Positions 1 to 7,112 of a DNA stretch of 64,000 bases are shown here, in pieces (within the stretch, counting starts at the first letter, position 1; every line of letters begins with the position of its first letter). The notes below the pieces were generated by a model, which made no database searches, was not told the DNA's origin, and saw nothing but the letters and a program-made list of their open reading frames with translations. Location of the stretch: the NCBI RefSeq assembly GCF_003337355.1, contig NZ_QPJW01000004.1, positions 1-64,000 on the forward strand. The letters are read 5' to 3'. The position numbers and the translations under genes were made by a program. The stretch comes from Fontibacillus phaseoli. Its GTDB lineage: Bacteria > Bacillota > Bacilli > Paenibacillales > Paenibacillaceae.

Positions 1-94
1 AAGACCCCTTGAAGACGACGAGGTTGATAGGCCTGAGGTGGAAGTGCAGCAATGTATGGAGCTGACAGGTACTAATCGGTCGAGGGCTTATCCA
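1..94 (+). rRNA. 23S ribosomal RNA, 3' end (partial)
   Basis: The window opens inside the conserved 3' terminal part of 23S rRNA: the stretch ends with the typical ACTAATCGGTCGAGGGCTTA terminus of Firmicute 23S genes. Only the last ~94 bases are present. The exact 3' end is estimated by resemblance to Bacillus 23S ends. No 5S rRNA gene follows before the first tRNA. Confidence 0.93.
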
Positions 95-215
95 AAACAA
101 CTCCAGAAAGTGGCGTCAGGCTGAACAAGCCGAAATGAGCACTTCAGGAGACTAACACGCAAATTCACGTTTCGTATCCAGTTTTCAGGTGATCAAAACA
201 TCTGAAAATGAATAT
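95..215 (+). other. rRNA-tRNA spacer without a 5S gene
   Basis: About 120 bases separate the 23S end from tRNA-Asn. No 5S hallmarks (such as the CCGAACACGGAAGTT core) are visible on either strand. A small hairpin with TTTTCAG/CTGAAAA arms lies at about 183-208 and could be an RNA-processing site; that role is inferred. Confidence 0.55.
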
Positions 216-291
216 TCCCTGATAGCTCAGTTGGTAGAGCACTCGACTGTTAATCGAGTTGTCACAGGTTCGAGTCCTGTTCGGGGAGCCA
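216..291 (+). tRNA. tRNA-Asn (GTT)
   Basis: Acceptor stem TCCCTGA/TCGGGGA, D-loop GCTCAGTTGGTAGAGC, anticodon loop ctGTTaa, T-loop GGTTCGAGTCC, encoded CCA. First tRNA of the array, in the usual Bacillus order. Confidence 0.96.
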
Positions 292-295
292 TTAT

Positions 296-387
296 GGAGA
301 GGTGTCCGAGTTGGCCGAAGGAGCACGATTGGAAATCGTGTAGGCGTCACAAGCGTCTCGAGGGTTCGAATCCCTCTCTCTCCGCCA
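296..387 (+). tRNA. tRNA-Ser (GGA)
   Basis: Class II tRNA with a long variable arm. Acceptor GGAGAGG/TCTCTCC, anticodon loop ttGGAaa, T-loop GGTTCGAATCC, encoded CCA. It sits 4 bases after tRNA-Asn. Confidence 0.96.
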
Positions 388-417
388 TAATTTTTCTTTA
401 AAATTGTGTTTCATTGA

Positions 418-492
418 GGCCCGTTGGTCAAGGGGTTAAGACACCTCCCTTTCACGGAGGTAACAGGGGTTCGAATCCCCTACGGGTCACCA
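418..492 (+). tRNA. tRNA-Glu (TTC)
   Basis: Acceptor GGCCCGT/ACGGGTC, anticodon loop ctTTCac on a CCTCC/GGAGG stem, T-loop GGTTCGAATCC, CCA encoded. Confidence 0.96.
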
Positions 493-552
493 TTTAACTT
501 GCACTTGATTTTGGGCTGAAGTTTCTGTTACAATTAAATTTATCTTTCCCAT

Positions 553-628
553 GGAGGCTTAGCTCAGCTGGGAGAGCATCTGCCTTACAAGCAGAGGGTC
601 GGGGGTTCGATCCCCTCAGCCTCCACCA
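553..628 (+). tRNA. tRNA-Val (TAC)
   Basis: Acceptor GGAGGCT/AGCCTCC, anticodon loop ctTACaa on a CTGC/GCAG stem, T-loop GGTTCGATCCC, CCA encoded. Confidence 0.96.
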
Positions 629-652
629 TTTAGTTGAATATCTTTTTACTGA

Positions 653-726
<74 letters not shown>

Positions 727-759
727 TTATCCCTTAAAGGGATGAAGATTTATCAGTGT

Positions 760-836
760 GGAGCCGTGGTGTAGAGGCCTAACATGCCTGCCTGTCACGC
801 AGGAGACCGCGGGTTCGAATCCCGTCGGCTCCGCCA
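760..836 (+). tRNA. tRNA-Asp (GTC)
   Basis: Acceptor GGAGCCG/CGGCTCC, anticodon loop ctGTCac on CCTGC/GCAGG, T-loop GGTTCGAATCC, CCA encoded. Confidence 0.96.
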
Positions 837-921
837 TTTATTTTCACGAAGGAAACTGTCACTGTGACCATTGCTGATTACAGCACCGGGGTAGGTAGAA
901 GGTTCCGAAACTTTTCAATAC

Positions 922-997
<76 letters not shown>

Positions 998-1016
998 TTT
1001 TTTGAAAATGTAACAT

Positions 1017-1092
<76 letters not shown>

Positions 1093-1097
1093 TGCAT

Positions 1098-1182
1098 GGA
1101 GGCTTAGTGAAGTGGCTAAACACGGCAGACTGTAAATCTGCTCTCTACGAGTTCGGTGGTTCGAATCCATCAGCCTCCACCA
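1098..1182 (+). tRNA. tRNA-Tyr (GTA)
   Basis: Class II tRNA with a variable arm. Acceptor GGAGGCT/AGCCTCC, anticodon loop ctGTAaa on GCAGA/TCTGC, CCA encoded. Only 5 bases after tRNA-Thr. Confidence 0.96.
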
Positions 1183-1189
1183 TTATATA

Positions 1190-1262
1190 GGGGCATAGTT
1201 TAAAGGTAGAACAAAGGTCTCCAAAACCTTTGGTGTGGGTTCAATTCCTGCTGCCCCTGCCA
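1190..1262 (+). tRNA. tRNA-Trp (CCA)
   Basis: Acceptor GGGGCAT paired with GTGCCCCT-type 3' strand, anticodon loop ctCCAaa on AAGGT/ACCTT, T-loop GGTTCAATTCC, CCA end encoded. Confidence 0.95.
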
Positions 1263-1289
1263 GATTTTAAGAATTGAATATTTTATTAT

Positions 1290-1366
1290 GGCGGTCGTGG
1301 CGAAGGGGTTAACGCACCGGATTGTGGCTCCGGCATTCGTGGGTTCAAGTCCCATCGATCGCCCCA
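1290..1366 (+). tRNA. tRNA-His (GTG)
   Basis: The extra 5' G (G-1) faces C73, the tRNA-His identity element. Acceptor GCGGTCG/CGATCGC, anticodon GTG on CCGGA/TCCGG, CCA encoded. Confidence 0.95.
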
Positions 1367-1388
1367 TTTTTAACTAAAAAAACATTGT

Positions 1389-1463
1389 TGGGGATTAGCC
1401 AAGCGGTAAGGCAACGGACTTTGACTCCGTCATCCATAGGTTCGAATCCTATATCCCCAGCCA
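1389..1463 (+). tRNA. tRNA-Gln (TTG)
   Basis: Acceptor TGGGGAT/ATCCCCA, anticodon loop ctTTGac on CGGA/TCCG, T-loop GGTTCGAATCC, CCA encoded. Confidence 0.96.
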
Positions 1464-1469
1464 TTTTAA

Positions 1470-1544
1470 GCGGACGTGGCTCAGCGGTAGAGCATCGCCT
1501 TGCCAAGGCGAGGGTCGCGGGTTCGATTCCCGTCGTCCGCTCCA
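1470..1544 (+). tRNA. tRNA-Gly (GCC)
   Basis: Acceptor GCGGACG/CGTCCGC, anticodon loop ttGCCaa on CGCC/GGCG, T-loop GGTTCGATTCC, CCA encoded. Confidence 0.96.
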
Positions 1545-1556
1545 TTTTTTTTATAA

Positions 1557-1630
1557 GGCGCCATAGCCAAGTGGTAAGGCACAGCTCTGCAAAAGCTTTA
1601 TCCCCAGTTCGAGTCTGGGTGGCGCCTCCA
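1557..1630 (+). tRNA. tRNA-Cys (GCA)
   Basis: Acceptor GGCGCCA/TGGCGCC, anticodon loop ctGCAaa on AGCT/AGCT, T-loop GTTCGAGTC, CCA encoded. Confidence 0.96.
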
Positions 1631-1640
1631 TTTTCTTTTT

Positions 1641-1726
1641 GCGGGAGTGGCGGAATCGGCAGACGCACAGGACTTAAAATCCTGCGGTAGGTGACTATCG
1701 TACCAGTTCAAGTCTGGTCTTCCGCA
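1641..1726 (+). tRNA. tRNA-Leu (TAA)
   Basis: Class II tRNA with a long variable arm. Acceptor GCGGGAG/CTTCCGC, anticodon loop ctTAAaa on CAGGA/TCCTG. CCA is not encoded. Confidence 0.95.
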
Positions 1727-1737
1727 CTTTTGATTAT

Positions 1738-1814
1738 GTGCCCTTAGCTCAGCTGGATAGAGCGTTTGACTACGAATCAAAAGGCCAGGAGTTCGAATCT
1801 CTTAGGGCACGCCA
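1738..1814 (+). tRNA. tRNA-Arg (ACG)
   Basis: Acceptor GTGCCCT/AGGGCAC, anticodon loop ctACGaa on TTGA/TCAA, T-loop GTTCGAATC, CCA encoded. It lies between the two Leu genes; in the otherwise similar Bacillus trnD order, as I recall it, the two Leu genes are adjacent. Confidence 0.95.
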
Positions 1815-1848
1815 TTATAGCTCGCTTAAAGAAATGCATTATTCATAT

Positions 1849-1930
1849 GCCGATGTGGTGGAATTGGCAGACACGCCGCACTCAAAATGCGGTGCCGAGA
1901 GGCTTGCCGGTTCGAGTCCGGCCATCGGTA
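1849..1930 (+). tRNA. tRNA-Leu (CAA)
   Basis: Class II tRNA with a long variable arm. Acceptor GCCGATG/CATCGGT closes with a G:U pair, anticodon loop ctCAAaa on CCGCA/TGCGG, T-loop GGTTCGAGTCC. CCA is not encoded. Last tRNA of the array; a decayed integrase abuts it on the opposite strand, so it is the likely former attachment site. Confidence 0.94.
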
Positions 1931-1938
1931 TACTAAAA

Positions 1939-1983
1939 GGGTTTATAAGATTGCTTATCTAAGCGATTTTATAAGCCTTTTTT
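1939..1983 (+). terminator. Intrinsic terminator of the rRNA-tRNA operon
   Basis: A 17-bp stem (with G:U pairs) is formed by bases from 1939 and their complement ending near 1977, followed by a T-run. It begins 9 bases after the last tRNA. The integrase fragment's last codons on the minus strand lie within it. Confidence 0.85.
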
Positions 1984-2277
1984 CCTTGCCGAGATGGTAT
2001 TTTTTAATCGACTTATTCATGGTTTCTGCTGAGTTAATTTTCGAACTGAACTCAAGGTGTGAGTAAATACTTGCGGTTGTTGCATAATCGCTGTGGCCCA
2101 ACCATTCTTGAACTTCTTTCATACTGACGCCATTGGAAAGAAGCAGAGTGGTACAACTGTGACGAAGATCATGATAGCGGATATGCCGCATACCGTATTT
2201 TTTTCAGGACAAGGGCGAAGTGCTGAGTTATATAGTTAGGCTTGATTCGATTCCCCATTACATCCAAGGTTAGTTGT
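1955..2277 (-). pseudogene. Phage/ICE-type tyrosine recombinase (integrase), C-terminal remnant with frameshift
   Basis: On the minus strand the last ~105 codons of a tyrosine recombinase can be read. The end carries the catalytic HDLRHS box, then LGHSDYATTASIYSH with the LGH histidine and the tyrosine region. The reading frame breaks at a run of seven A's (about 2197-2203): six A's would join ALVLKKYG to MRHIRYHDLRHS. Upstream the open frame also reads integrase-like (QLTLDVMGNRIKPNYITQHF) until a stop near 2278, and the N-terminal arm-binding and core domains are absent. It ends 25 bases from tRNA-Leu(CAA), the usual position of an integrase beside its attachment site. Surely non-functional unless the A-run is a sequencing error, and even then it is truncated. 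Confidence 0.85.
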
Positions 2278-2340
2278 TAAAGCTATTGTATTTAGGACAA
2301 TAAAAATAAGGCGGGTTAGACAAATGACCAATCAATATGA

Positions 2341-2827
2341 TTGATGATTGATGGGCCCGGCCAAGGTGAAACAAGATTATTCAATAAACTGTATATGGAA
2401 TTGAACAATGAAGAAGCTCTAAATGAAATAATTGAGTATGTATCCAAAGACCAACGTACTAATTGCAGCCGTTCTGGCAACCAAGTATCCTCCAAAACTA
2501 TAGCCAATCATCCCGATACTGTCCTTCTTGCCACACTTTGCAAATGTATTTTCTGCTTTGACTAATAAAAAGGATCAGGACTTGGAACGGTTTATTAATG
2601 GCATGGCCATGGAAGGATCCGCTAATCGGATCAAATGTCCGCTTTTTTTGAATCATGGAAAACTTGATCCCTTATTTTCAGCAACCGGTATTCAAAGAAT
2701 TTATGATGCGTCTCTTTCTGTGAATAAAACTATTAAACTATGGGATAATGGAAACCACTGCGTAACTAATCATGCAACTGAAGTTATTACAACGGTAACG
2801 GACTGGTTTACAGAAGTGTTGTGTTGA
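2341..2827 (+). pseudogene. Alpha/beta hydrolase (FrsA/DUF1100-like) remnant
   Basis: Two overlapping frames hold pieces of one alpha/beta hydrolase. The first (2341-2565) starts with MIDGPGQGETRLF, a segment seen after the oxyanion strand in FrsA-like esterases. The second (2528-2827) carries CPLFLNHGKLDPLFS (likely acid Asp) and GNHCVTNH (likely catalytic His) and ends in the usual C-terminal helix. The nucleophile elbow (GxSxG) is missing and the start of the protein is absent. Family assignment rests on these motifs and the order; it lies in the decayed stretch beside the integrase remnant. Confidence 0.6.
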
Positions 2828-3003
2828 AATCGAATAATAATTATTTATTCGTGATAAGTTAGTCATTGGATTTGTCATATAAGAAGAAAATGGAAAATAT
2901 GAAAAGCCTGTATGACGAAATCTCCACAGGCTTTGCTATAATAGAATTCATAGAATTAATAAAAATACGAAAATTAAGAAATCAAGAAATGGAGGAAACG
3001 ATA

Positions 3004-4260
3004 ATGGCTGAATCCTGGAACAAATCCTACACACTCATGCATAAAAATGTACCTGTGGCTGAGATTGAGCTGGATGAAGCGACAGTCTCCATTTCAGCGA
3101 TTGGACAAGTCTACAGTGAAAAGCACGTACCAGTGGGGATACCTGTTAAAAAGGGGGAAATAGACCGCGCGGCACTCAATGAATGGTGGAGAGGTCGTGC
3201 GATTCCGGCCAGCCGGGACGGGATTCAAGAAGCATTACTTGAACTGAACTTGTCTGAAACACAAAAACTGCTGGATAAAAGCTACGGACTCAGTTTGTCC
3301 GATCAATATTGGATTTCTCCGTCTGCATCAAATTTGGGATGGAGCACCATTAACTTTTTCGACAATCCCTTTTCGGAGGATGTAGGGAATGTATTGTTCG
3401 GGAAAAGCTCATTGGATGCCATGAGTCTGATGTCGCCGGACAACACATCCGATGGCTGGCTGAAAAAGAAATGGGCGATTATGGACGGCAAACGCTGTCT
3501 GGTGAAAGGCGGAAGCGGGGCTACCCAGCAGGAGCCCTACAATGAAGTGATTGCCAGCAAAATCATGGAGCGGCTGGGTATTCCTCGTGTTCCGTATACA
3601 TTGATGGAGCAAGAAGATTACCCGTACAGTGTGTGTGAAAACTTCATTACCCCACAGACGGAACTTATTACGGCTTGGTATGTGATGCATACCCAGCAAA
3701 AGCCGAATCATGTATCGGTGTATCAGCATTACGTGAACTGCTGTGAGGCGCTGGGTATTCCTGGCATGACCGAGGCGCTTGACCAGATGATAGTAGTGGA
3801 CTACTTGATTGCCAATGAAGACCGGCATCAAAACAATTTCGGCGTGATCCGCCATGCGGAGACCTTGGAGTGGATCGGGCCCGCGCAAATCTACGATAGT
3901 GGGTCGTCGCTCTGGTTTTCCAAGCCGCTCGGTTGGATTCGTGCAGATGGCAAGCTCACCTGTAAGCCGTTCAAGCCGGATCACAATGAACAGATCAAGC
4001 TGGTGACTTCTTTTGAATGGCTGGATTTGTCTCTGCTAGATGGGATTGAAGATGAGGTGCGGAATATTTTCCGCGGCTCGCTTTTTGTGGACGAAGCCCG
4101 CAGTCATGCAATTTGTCAGGCTTTGCGTGGACGCATTGAACGTTTGCAGGAAATCATTCATACTCGTGAGCCGCAGGTGTGGGTGGACGATCACAGCTCC
4201 GATGTGAAAGAGAACATTGCGTACAGTGGTCTGCAGGAAGAAGACGAGTGGGGAAGATAG
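3004..4260 (+). CDS. HipA-like kinase domain protein (orphan)
   Basis: A 418-residue protein that looks like a stand-alone HipA-fold kinase. Visible motifs: a nucleotide-binding lysine strand (KRCLVKGGSG, about residues 161-170), a helix segment EPYNEVIASKIMERLGI, the catalytic loop VDYLIANEDRHQNNFGVIRH (about residues 264-283) resembling HipA's N-D-R-H loop, and IYDSGSSLW as the metal-binding D-x-G equivalent. An in-frame upstream ATG exists at 2866, but ATG 3004 has a proper GGAGG site 10 bases upstream. No HipB-like HTH antitoxin gene is adjacent, so a classical toxin-antitoxin role cannot be claimed. Substrate unknown. A terminator follows at 4291. Confidence 0.7.
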   Translation: MAESWNKSYTLMHKNVPVAEIELDEATVSISAIGQVYSEKHVPVGIPVKKGEIDRAALNEWWRGRAIPASRDGIQEALLELNLSETQKLLDKSYGLSLSDQYWISPSASNLGWSTINFFDNPFSEDVGNVLFGKSSLDAMSLMSPDNTSDGWLKKKWAIMDGKRCLVKGGSGATQQEPYNEVIASKIMERLGIPRVPYTLMEQEDYPYSVCENFITPQTELITAWYVMHTQQKPNHVSVYQHYVNCCEALGIPGMTEALDQMIVVDYLIANEDRHQNNFGVIRHAETLEWIGPAQIYDSGSSLWFSKPLGWIRADGKLTCKPFKPDHNEQIKLVTSFEWLDLSLLDGIEDEVRNIFRGSLFVDEARSHAICQALRGRIERLQEIIHTREPQVWVDDHSSDVKENIAYSGLQEEDEWGR

Positions 4261-4290
4261 ATACACGGTTTGATGTTCAATCTTGGCTAT

Positions 4291-4328
4291 AACGCCTCTA
4301 CGAAGATGGAAATCGTAGAGGCGTTTTT
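4291..4328 (+). terminator. Intrinsic terminator after the HipA-like gene
   Basis: Perfect 13-bp stem AACGCCTCTACGA/TCGTAGAGGCGTT with a T-run, 30 bases after the stop codon. Confidence 0.92.
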
Positions 4329-4344
4329 CGCTGTGATAGACGTT

Positions 4345-4645
4345 ATTCACCACACCTTCGCCGCGGCGGTTGCGATGCACCGGTTTTGAGCCAAGCTCCT
4401 TTCCTGTTCCATAATTTTTACGTAGCGGGTAATGTCGGTGAGCAAGACACGGTCATGAGTGTTCACTTGATACCCCAAGCGTGATGCAAGCGGTAAGGTA
4501 TCAAAATGGGTGATCGTCGAAAAGTCGGTATGATTCGGTTCAGGCAACTGACAGCGGCGATGGATAAGGTATAGAGGGGCTTGGGAGTTTCCATCTCTAT
4601 GGAATGTTTTGCAGCATCCTTATGCCTAACGGATAGAAACAGCAA
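4345..4645 (-). pseudogene. Unrecognised coding remnant
   Basis: About 300 bases on the minus strand read like coding sequence: two frames overlap, with a continuous stretch from about 4600 down to 4347 ending ...VLLTDITRYVKIMEQERSL.... No start codon with a ribosome site is visible and I do not recognise the family. Low confidence. The remaining part of the 4261-4758 gap holds only the terminator at 4291 and the BlaI promoter at 4681. Confidence 0.25.
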
Positions 4646-4680
4646 TGTTCGATGCTTGGGAAATTACGGGAAAATTTATG

Positions 4681-4740
4681 TTGACTCACAGAAACTATTG
4701 CAGTAGTATGTGAATTAGAAGCAAACTATTGTGATAGTTT
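4681..4740 (+). promoter_or_regulatory. blaI-blaR1 promoter with two overlapping BlaI-type operators
   Basis: -35 TTGACT (4681-4686), 17-bp spacer, -10 TAGTAT (4704-4709). Two dyads sit on it: AAACTATTGCAGTAGTA (4692-4708) inside the promoter and a perfect palindrome AAACTATTGTGATAGTTT (4723-4740) just downstream. BlaI/MecI/CopY repressors bind such dyads with ACTA/TAGT cores, so autorepression is likely. Confidence 0.75.
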
Positions 4741-4758
4741 GAAGGAAGGAGGATTTCA

Positions 4759-5121
4759 ATGTCGATCAAGTTGTTTGATTCCGAATTGAAGGTCATGGAT
4801 GTGTTATGGAAAGCAGGTGATCTGACTGCAAAACAGGTTTCCGATATCCTGAAGGATGAGATTGGCTGGAACATGAACACGACTTATACGATTATCAAGA
4901 AATGCATAAATAAGGGTGCTATTGAACGCAGAGAACCTCATTTTTTGTGCCATGCCCTGATCCGGAAAGAGCATGTTCAAGAGTTGGAAACCGATGAGCT
5001 TGTTGACAAAGTGTTCGACGGTTCGGTCGATAAGCTGTTTGCCTCTTTGCTCGGCAGAAAAAATTTGTCAACTCAACAGATTAAGAAGCTAAAACAAATC
5101 GTAGATAACCTTGATGAATGA
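4759..5121 (+). CDS. BlaI/MecI/CopY-family transcriptional repressor
   Basis: 120 residues, the usual BlaI length. The N-terminal half is a winged helix (SELKVMDVLWKAGDLTAKQV... NMNTTYTIIKKCINKGAIERR) and the C-terminal half is the dimerisation helices (ELVDKVFDGSVDKLFASLL). The ribosome site GAAGGAAGGAGG precedes the ATG. The gene lies 11 bases before a BlaR1-type membrane protease gene, the classic pair in which the protease's signal leads to loss of the repressor. Operators overlap the promoter upstream. Whether it controls beta-lactam resistance is doubtful, as no beta-lactamase or PBP gene is adjacent. Confidence 0.9.
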   Translation: MSIKLFDSELKVMDVLWKAGDLTAKQVSDILKDEIGWNMNTTYTIIKKCINKGAIERREPHFLCHALIRKEHVQELETDELVDKVFDGSVDKLFASLLGRKNLSTQQIKKLKQIVDNLDE

Positions 5122-5132
5122 GGTGAATTTCA

Positions 5133-6911
5133 TTGGACGATTTGTTGCATATGAGTTTGTCTGCCGCGTTAATGATTGCAGTTGTCGTTATCATTCGAGC
5201 ACTGAGTATCCATCGGTTGCCGAAGAAGACATTTCTGGTACTGTGGGGAATAGTGATCTATCAATTGTTGATTCCGTATTCCCCGTCCTCAAGGTTTAGC
5301 ATCTATTCATGGATGGATCATTTTATTTCTGATGGAAAAACTGACACAAGTCAGTTTGTTCCCCCTCCAATGGTATTCCCTGAGATCACATTGGAACATG
5401 GAACCCTGATTTCGGAAGCTGAACCATTCATTACTTTGTCGCCTATGCTCATTGTTTGGCTGACGGGGGTCGCGCTTGGTGCATTGTTCTTCTCCATCGC
5501 TTATTTTAAATGTCGAAGGGAGTTTCAGTCCTCTTTACCGGTGGAAAACGAATTTGTATTGCGCTGGTTAAGTAAACATCGGCTGATGCGATCAATCCGG
5601 ATTCGACAATCTGATAAGATCAAATCTCCCCTGACTTTTGGCATTTTTCGCCCAGTGATTTTAATGCCCAAGTCAACCGACTGGAATAACGATCAGCAGC
5701 TTCCCTATGTTTTGATGCATGAGTTCGTACATATTCGGCGCTTGGATGCCATAACCAAGCTGTTGTTGAACACGGTTCTCTGCATCCATTGGTTCAATCC
5801 GCTTGTGTGGGTGATGTACATGCTGGCTAATCGGGACATCGAGCTTTCTTGCGATGAGACGGTTGTGAGATCGTTTGGTCAGACGTCGAAAAGAGCATAT
5901 GCGATGGCATTGATCCGTATGGAAGAGCGGAAAAGCAAGCTAAACCCTTTAGGGAATCATTTCTCAAAACATGCGATTGAAGAAAGGATTGTCGCCATTA
6001 TGAAAATGAAGAAATTTTCAACAGCCGCTGCTTTGCTGGCCACTTCATTAATTATCTGCACAGCAACCGTGTTTGCAACTGCCGCAGAGAAACCAGCAAA
6101 TCCGCAGATGGATCAAATTTCCGGTGTAAATGCAAATGCAATTGAGGGTAACGGTGCATATACTCCCGTTTATAATGAAGAGGAACAATGGGCAGAAATG
6201 AAAAAGGTACTGACTCCATATGAGAGATTCGGGCTGATTTACGATGATAAAACAGGCATAGCCACTTTTCACGGTAAAAAAGTCAGAGATTTCTTTGACA
6301 AACAGGCAGGGGTCGGTTTTTCGCGGGTAAACGGTGAGGTAGATTTATCGGCGACATATGCGAAGGGCAAACTAAGCGGATTACGGCAGGCTACTCCATC
6401 GGAATTTGATGCCAGGACCAAGGAAAAGAAAGATATTCAAAGCACCGTTATGGAGCTTGCCGAGGGAGGAGCGGTTGAAAATAATCAGATCCAGGGGGCA
6501 GATCAGGGACAGGCCGAGAGTATGGCAATTGCATCATCTTTAACTACTCAAGTCATCATAACCAGCGGCGGTGACAAAGAGGAGGGCAAGATTTCCCTGG
6601 ATGGAGGCCTAACCTGGCTGACGCAGACTGAATACGAAGCTAAATATCCTGCATCAAAAGTGGAATGGTGGACTTATGATGATTACAAGGCTTGGCTGGA
6701 ACGGGAAAAGAAAGAATTATCCACGATTATCGGAAGCAGAGGTTGGAATCCAACGGATGGCTGGTACACTTGGACGCAAGAGAAAGTGGATGAAGCCGTC
6801 GTCATGTATGAAGGAATTCTGGAGGATATTAAAAATGGTGTAAAGGTGTCAAAATCGATAGATGGAGATCCGACTATAATGTTGTATCAAGGTAGTACTA
6901 ACCTGGAATAG
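5133..6911 (+). CDS. BlaR1/MecR1-type M56 membrane metallopeptidase with a non-penicillin-binding sensor region
   Basis: 592 residues from a TTG start (GAGGTG site 9 bases upstream). Transmembrane segments lie at about 8-25, 32-48, 108-128 and 295-315. The cytoplasmic zinc-protease motif HEFVHIRRLD is at residues 196-205, with a downstream ELSCDE supplying the third ligand; this is the M56 active site. The extracellular C-terminus (about 315-592) does not show the SxxK/KTG motifs of BlaR1 penicillin-binding sensors. It carries instead a repeat-poor domain with SLDGGLTWLTQTEYEAKYP and WWTYDDYKAWLEREKK. It probably senses something other than a beta-lactam. Terminator follows. Confidence 0.88.
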   Translation: MDDLLHMSLSAALMIAVVVIIRALSIHRLPKKTFLVLWGIVIYQLLIPYSPSSRFSIYSWMDHFISDGKTDTSQFVPPPMVFPEITLEHGTLISEAEPFITLSPMLIVWLTGVALGALFFSIAYFKCRREFQSSLPVENEFVLRWLSKHRLMRSIRIRQSDKIKSPLTFGIFRPVILMPKSTDWNNDQQLPYVLMHEFVHIRRLDAITKLLLNTVLCIHWFNPLVWVMYMLANRDIELSCDETVVRSFGQTSKRAYAMALIRMEERKSKLNPLGNHFSKHAIEERIVAIMKMKKFSTAAALLATSLIICTATVFATAAEKPANPQMDQISGVNANAIEGNGAYTPVYNEEEQWAEMKKVLTPYERFGLIYDDKTGIATFHGKKVRDFFDKQAGVGFSRVNGEVDLSATYAKGKLSGLRQATPSEFDARTKEKKDIQSTVMELAEGGAVENNQIQGADQGQAESMAIASSLTTQVIITSGGDKEEGKISLDGGLTWLTQTEYEAKYPASKVEWWTYDDYKAWLEREKKELSTIIGSRGWNPTDGWYTWTQEKVDEAVVMYEGILEDIKNGVKVSKSIDGDPTIMLYQGSTNLE

Positions 6912-6919
6912 ATATCCGA

Positions 6920-6953
6920 ACAGGCTGCCGGTAAAACGGCAGCCTGTCCTTTA
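6920..6953 (+). terminator. Intrinsic terminator after blaR1-like gene
   Basis: 10-bp perfect stem CAGGCTGCCG/CGGCAGCCTG (6921-6930 / 6937-6946) followed by a short pyrimidine tail. Confidence 0.75.
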
Positions 6954-7024
6954 TCTCCGGAGCTCGAAAGTTCTATTTTTACCTTCGTCAGTGTTCAGAA
7001 TCACCGTAAGAATGATTTTAATTA

Positions 7025-7033
7025 TGGTATACT
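7025..7033 (+). promoter_or_regulatory. Candidate extended -10 promoter of nrdDG
   Basis: TGGTATACT matches the extended -10 form (TG-N-TATACT), about 80 bases before nrdD. No good -35 is visible at the expected spacing. No NrdR-box pair or Fnr/Rex palindrome was recognised. Confidence 0.4.
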
Positions 7034-7112
7034 CTCTGGACAAGCCGGGCTAAGCTTGGACTTCCCCATAGTTGATGCCTGATTTCAAAATTAACTACGA
7101 AGGATGAACTTA

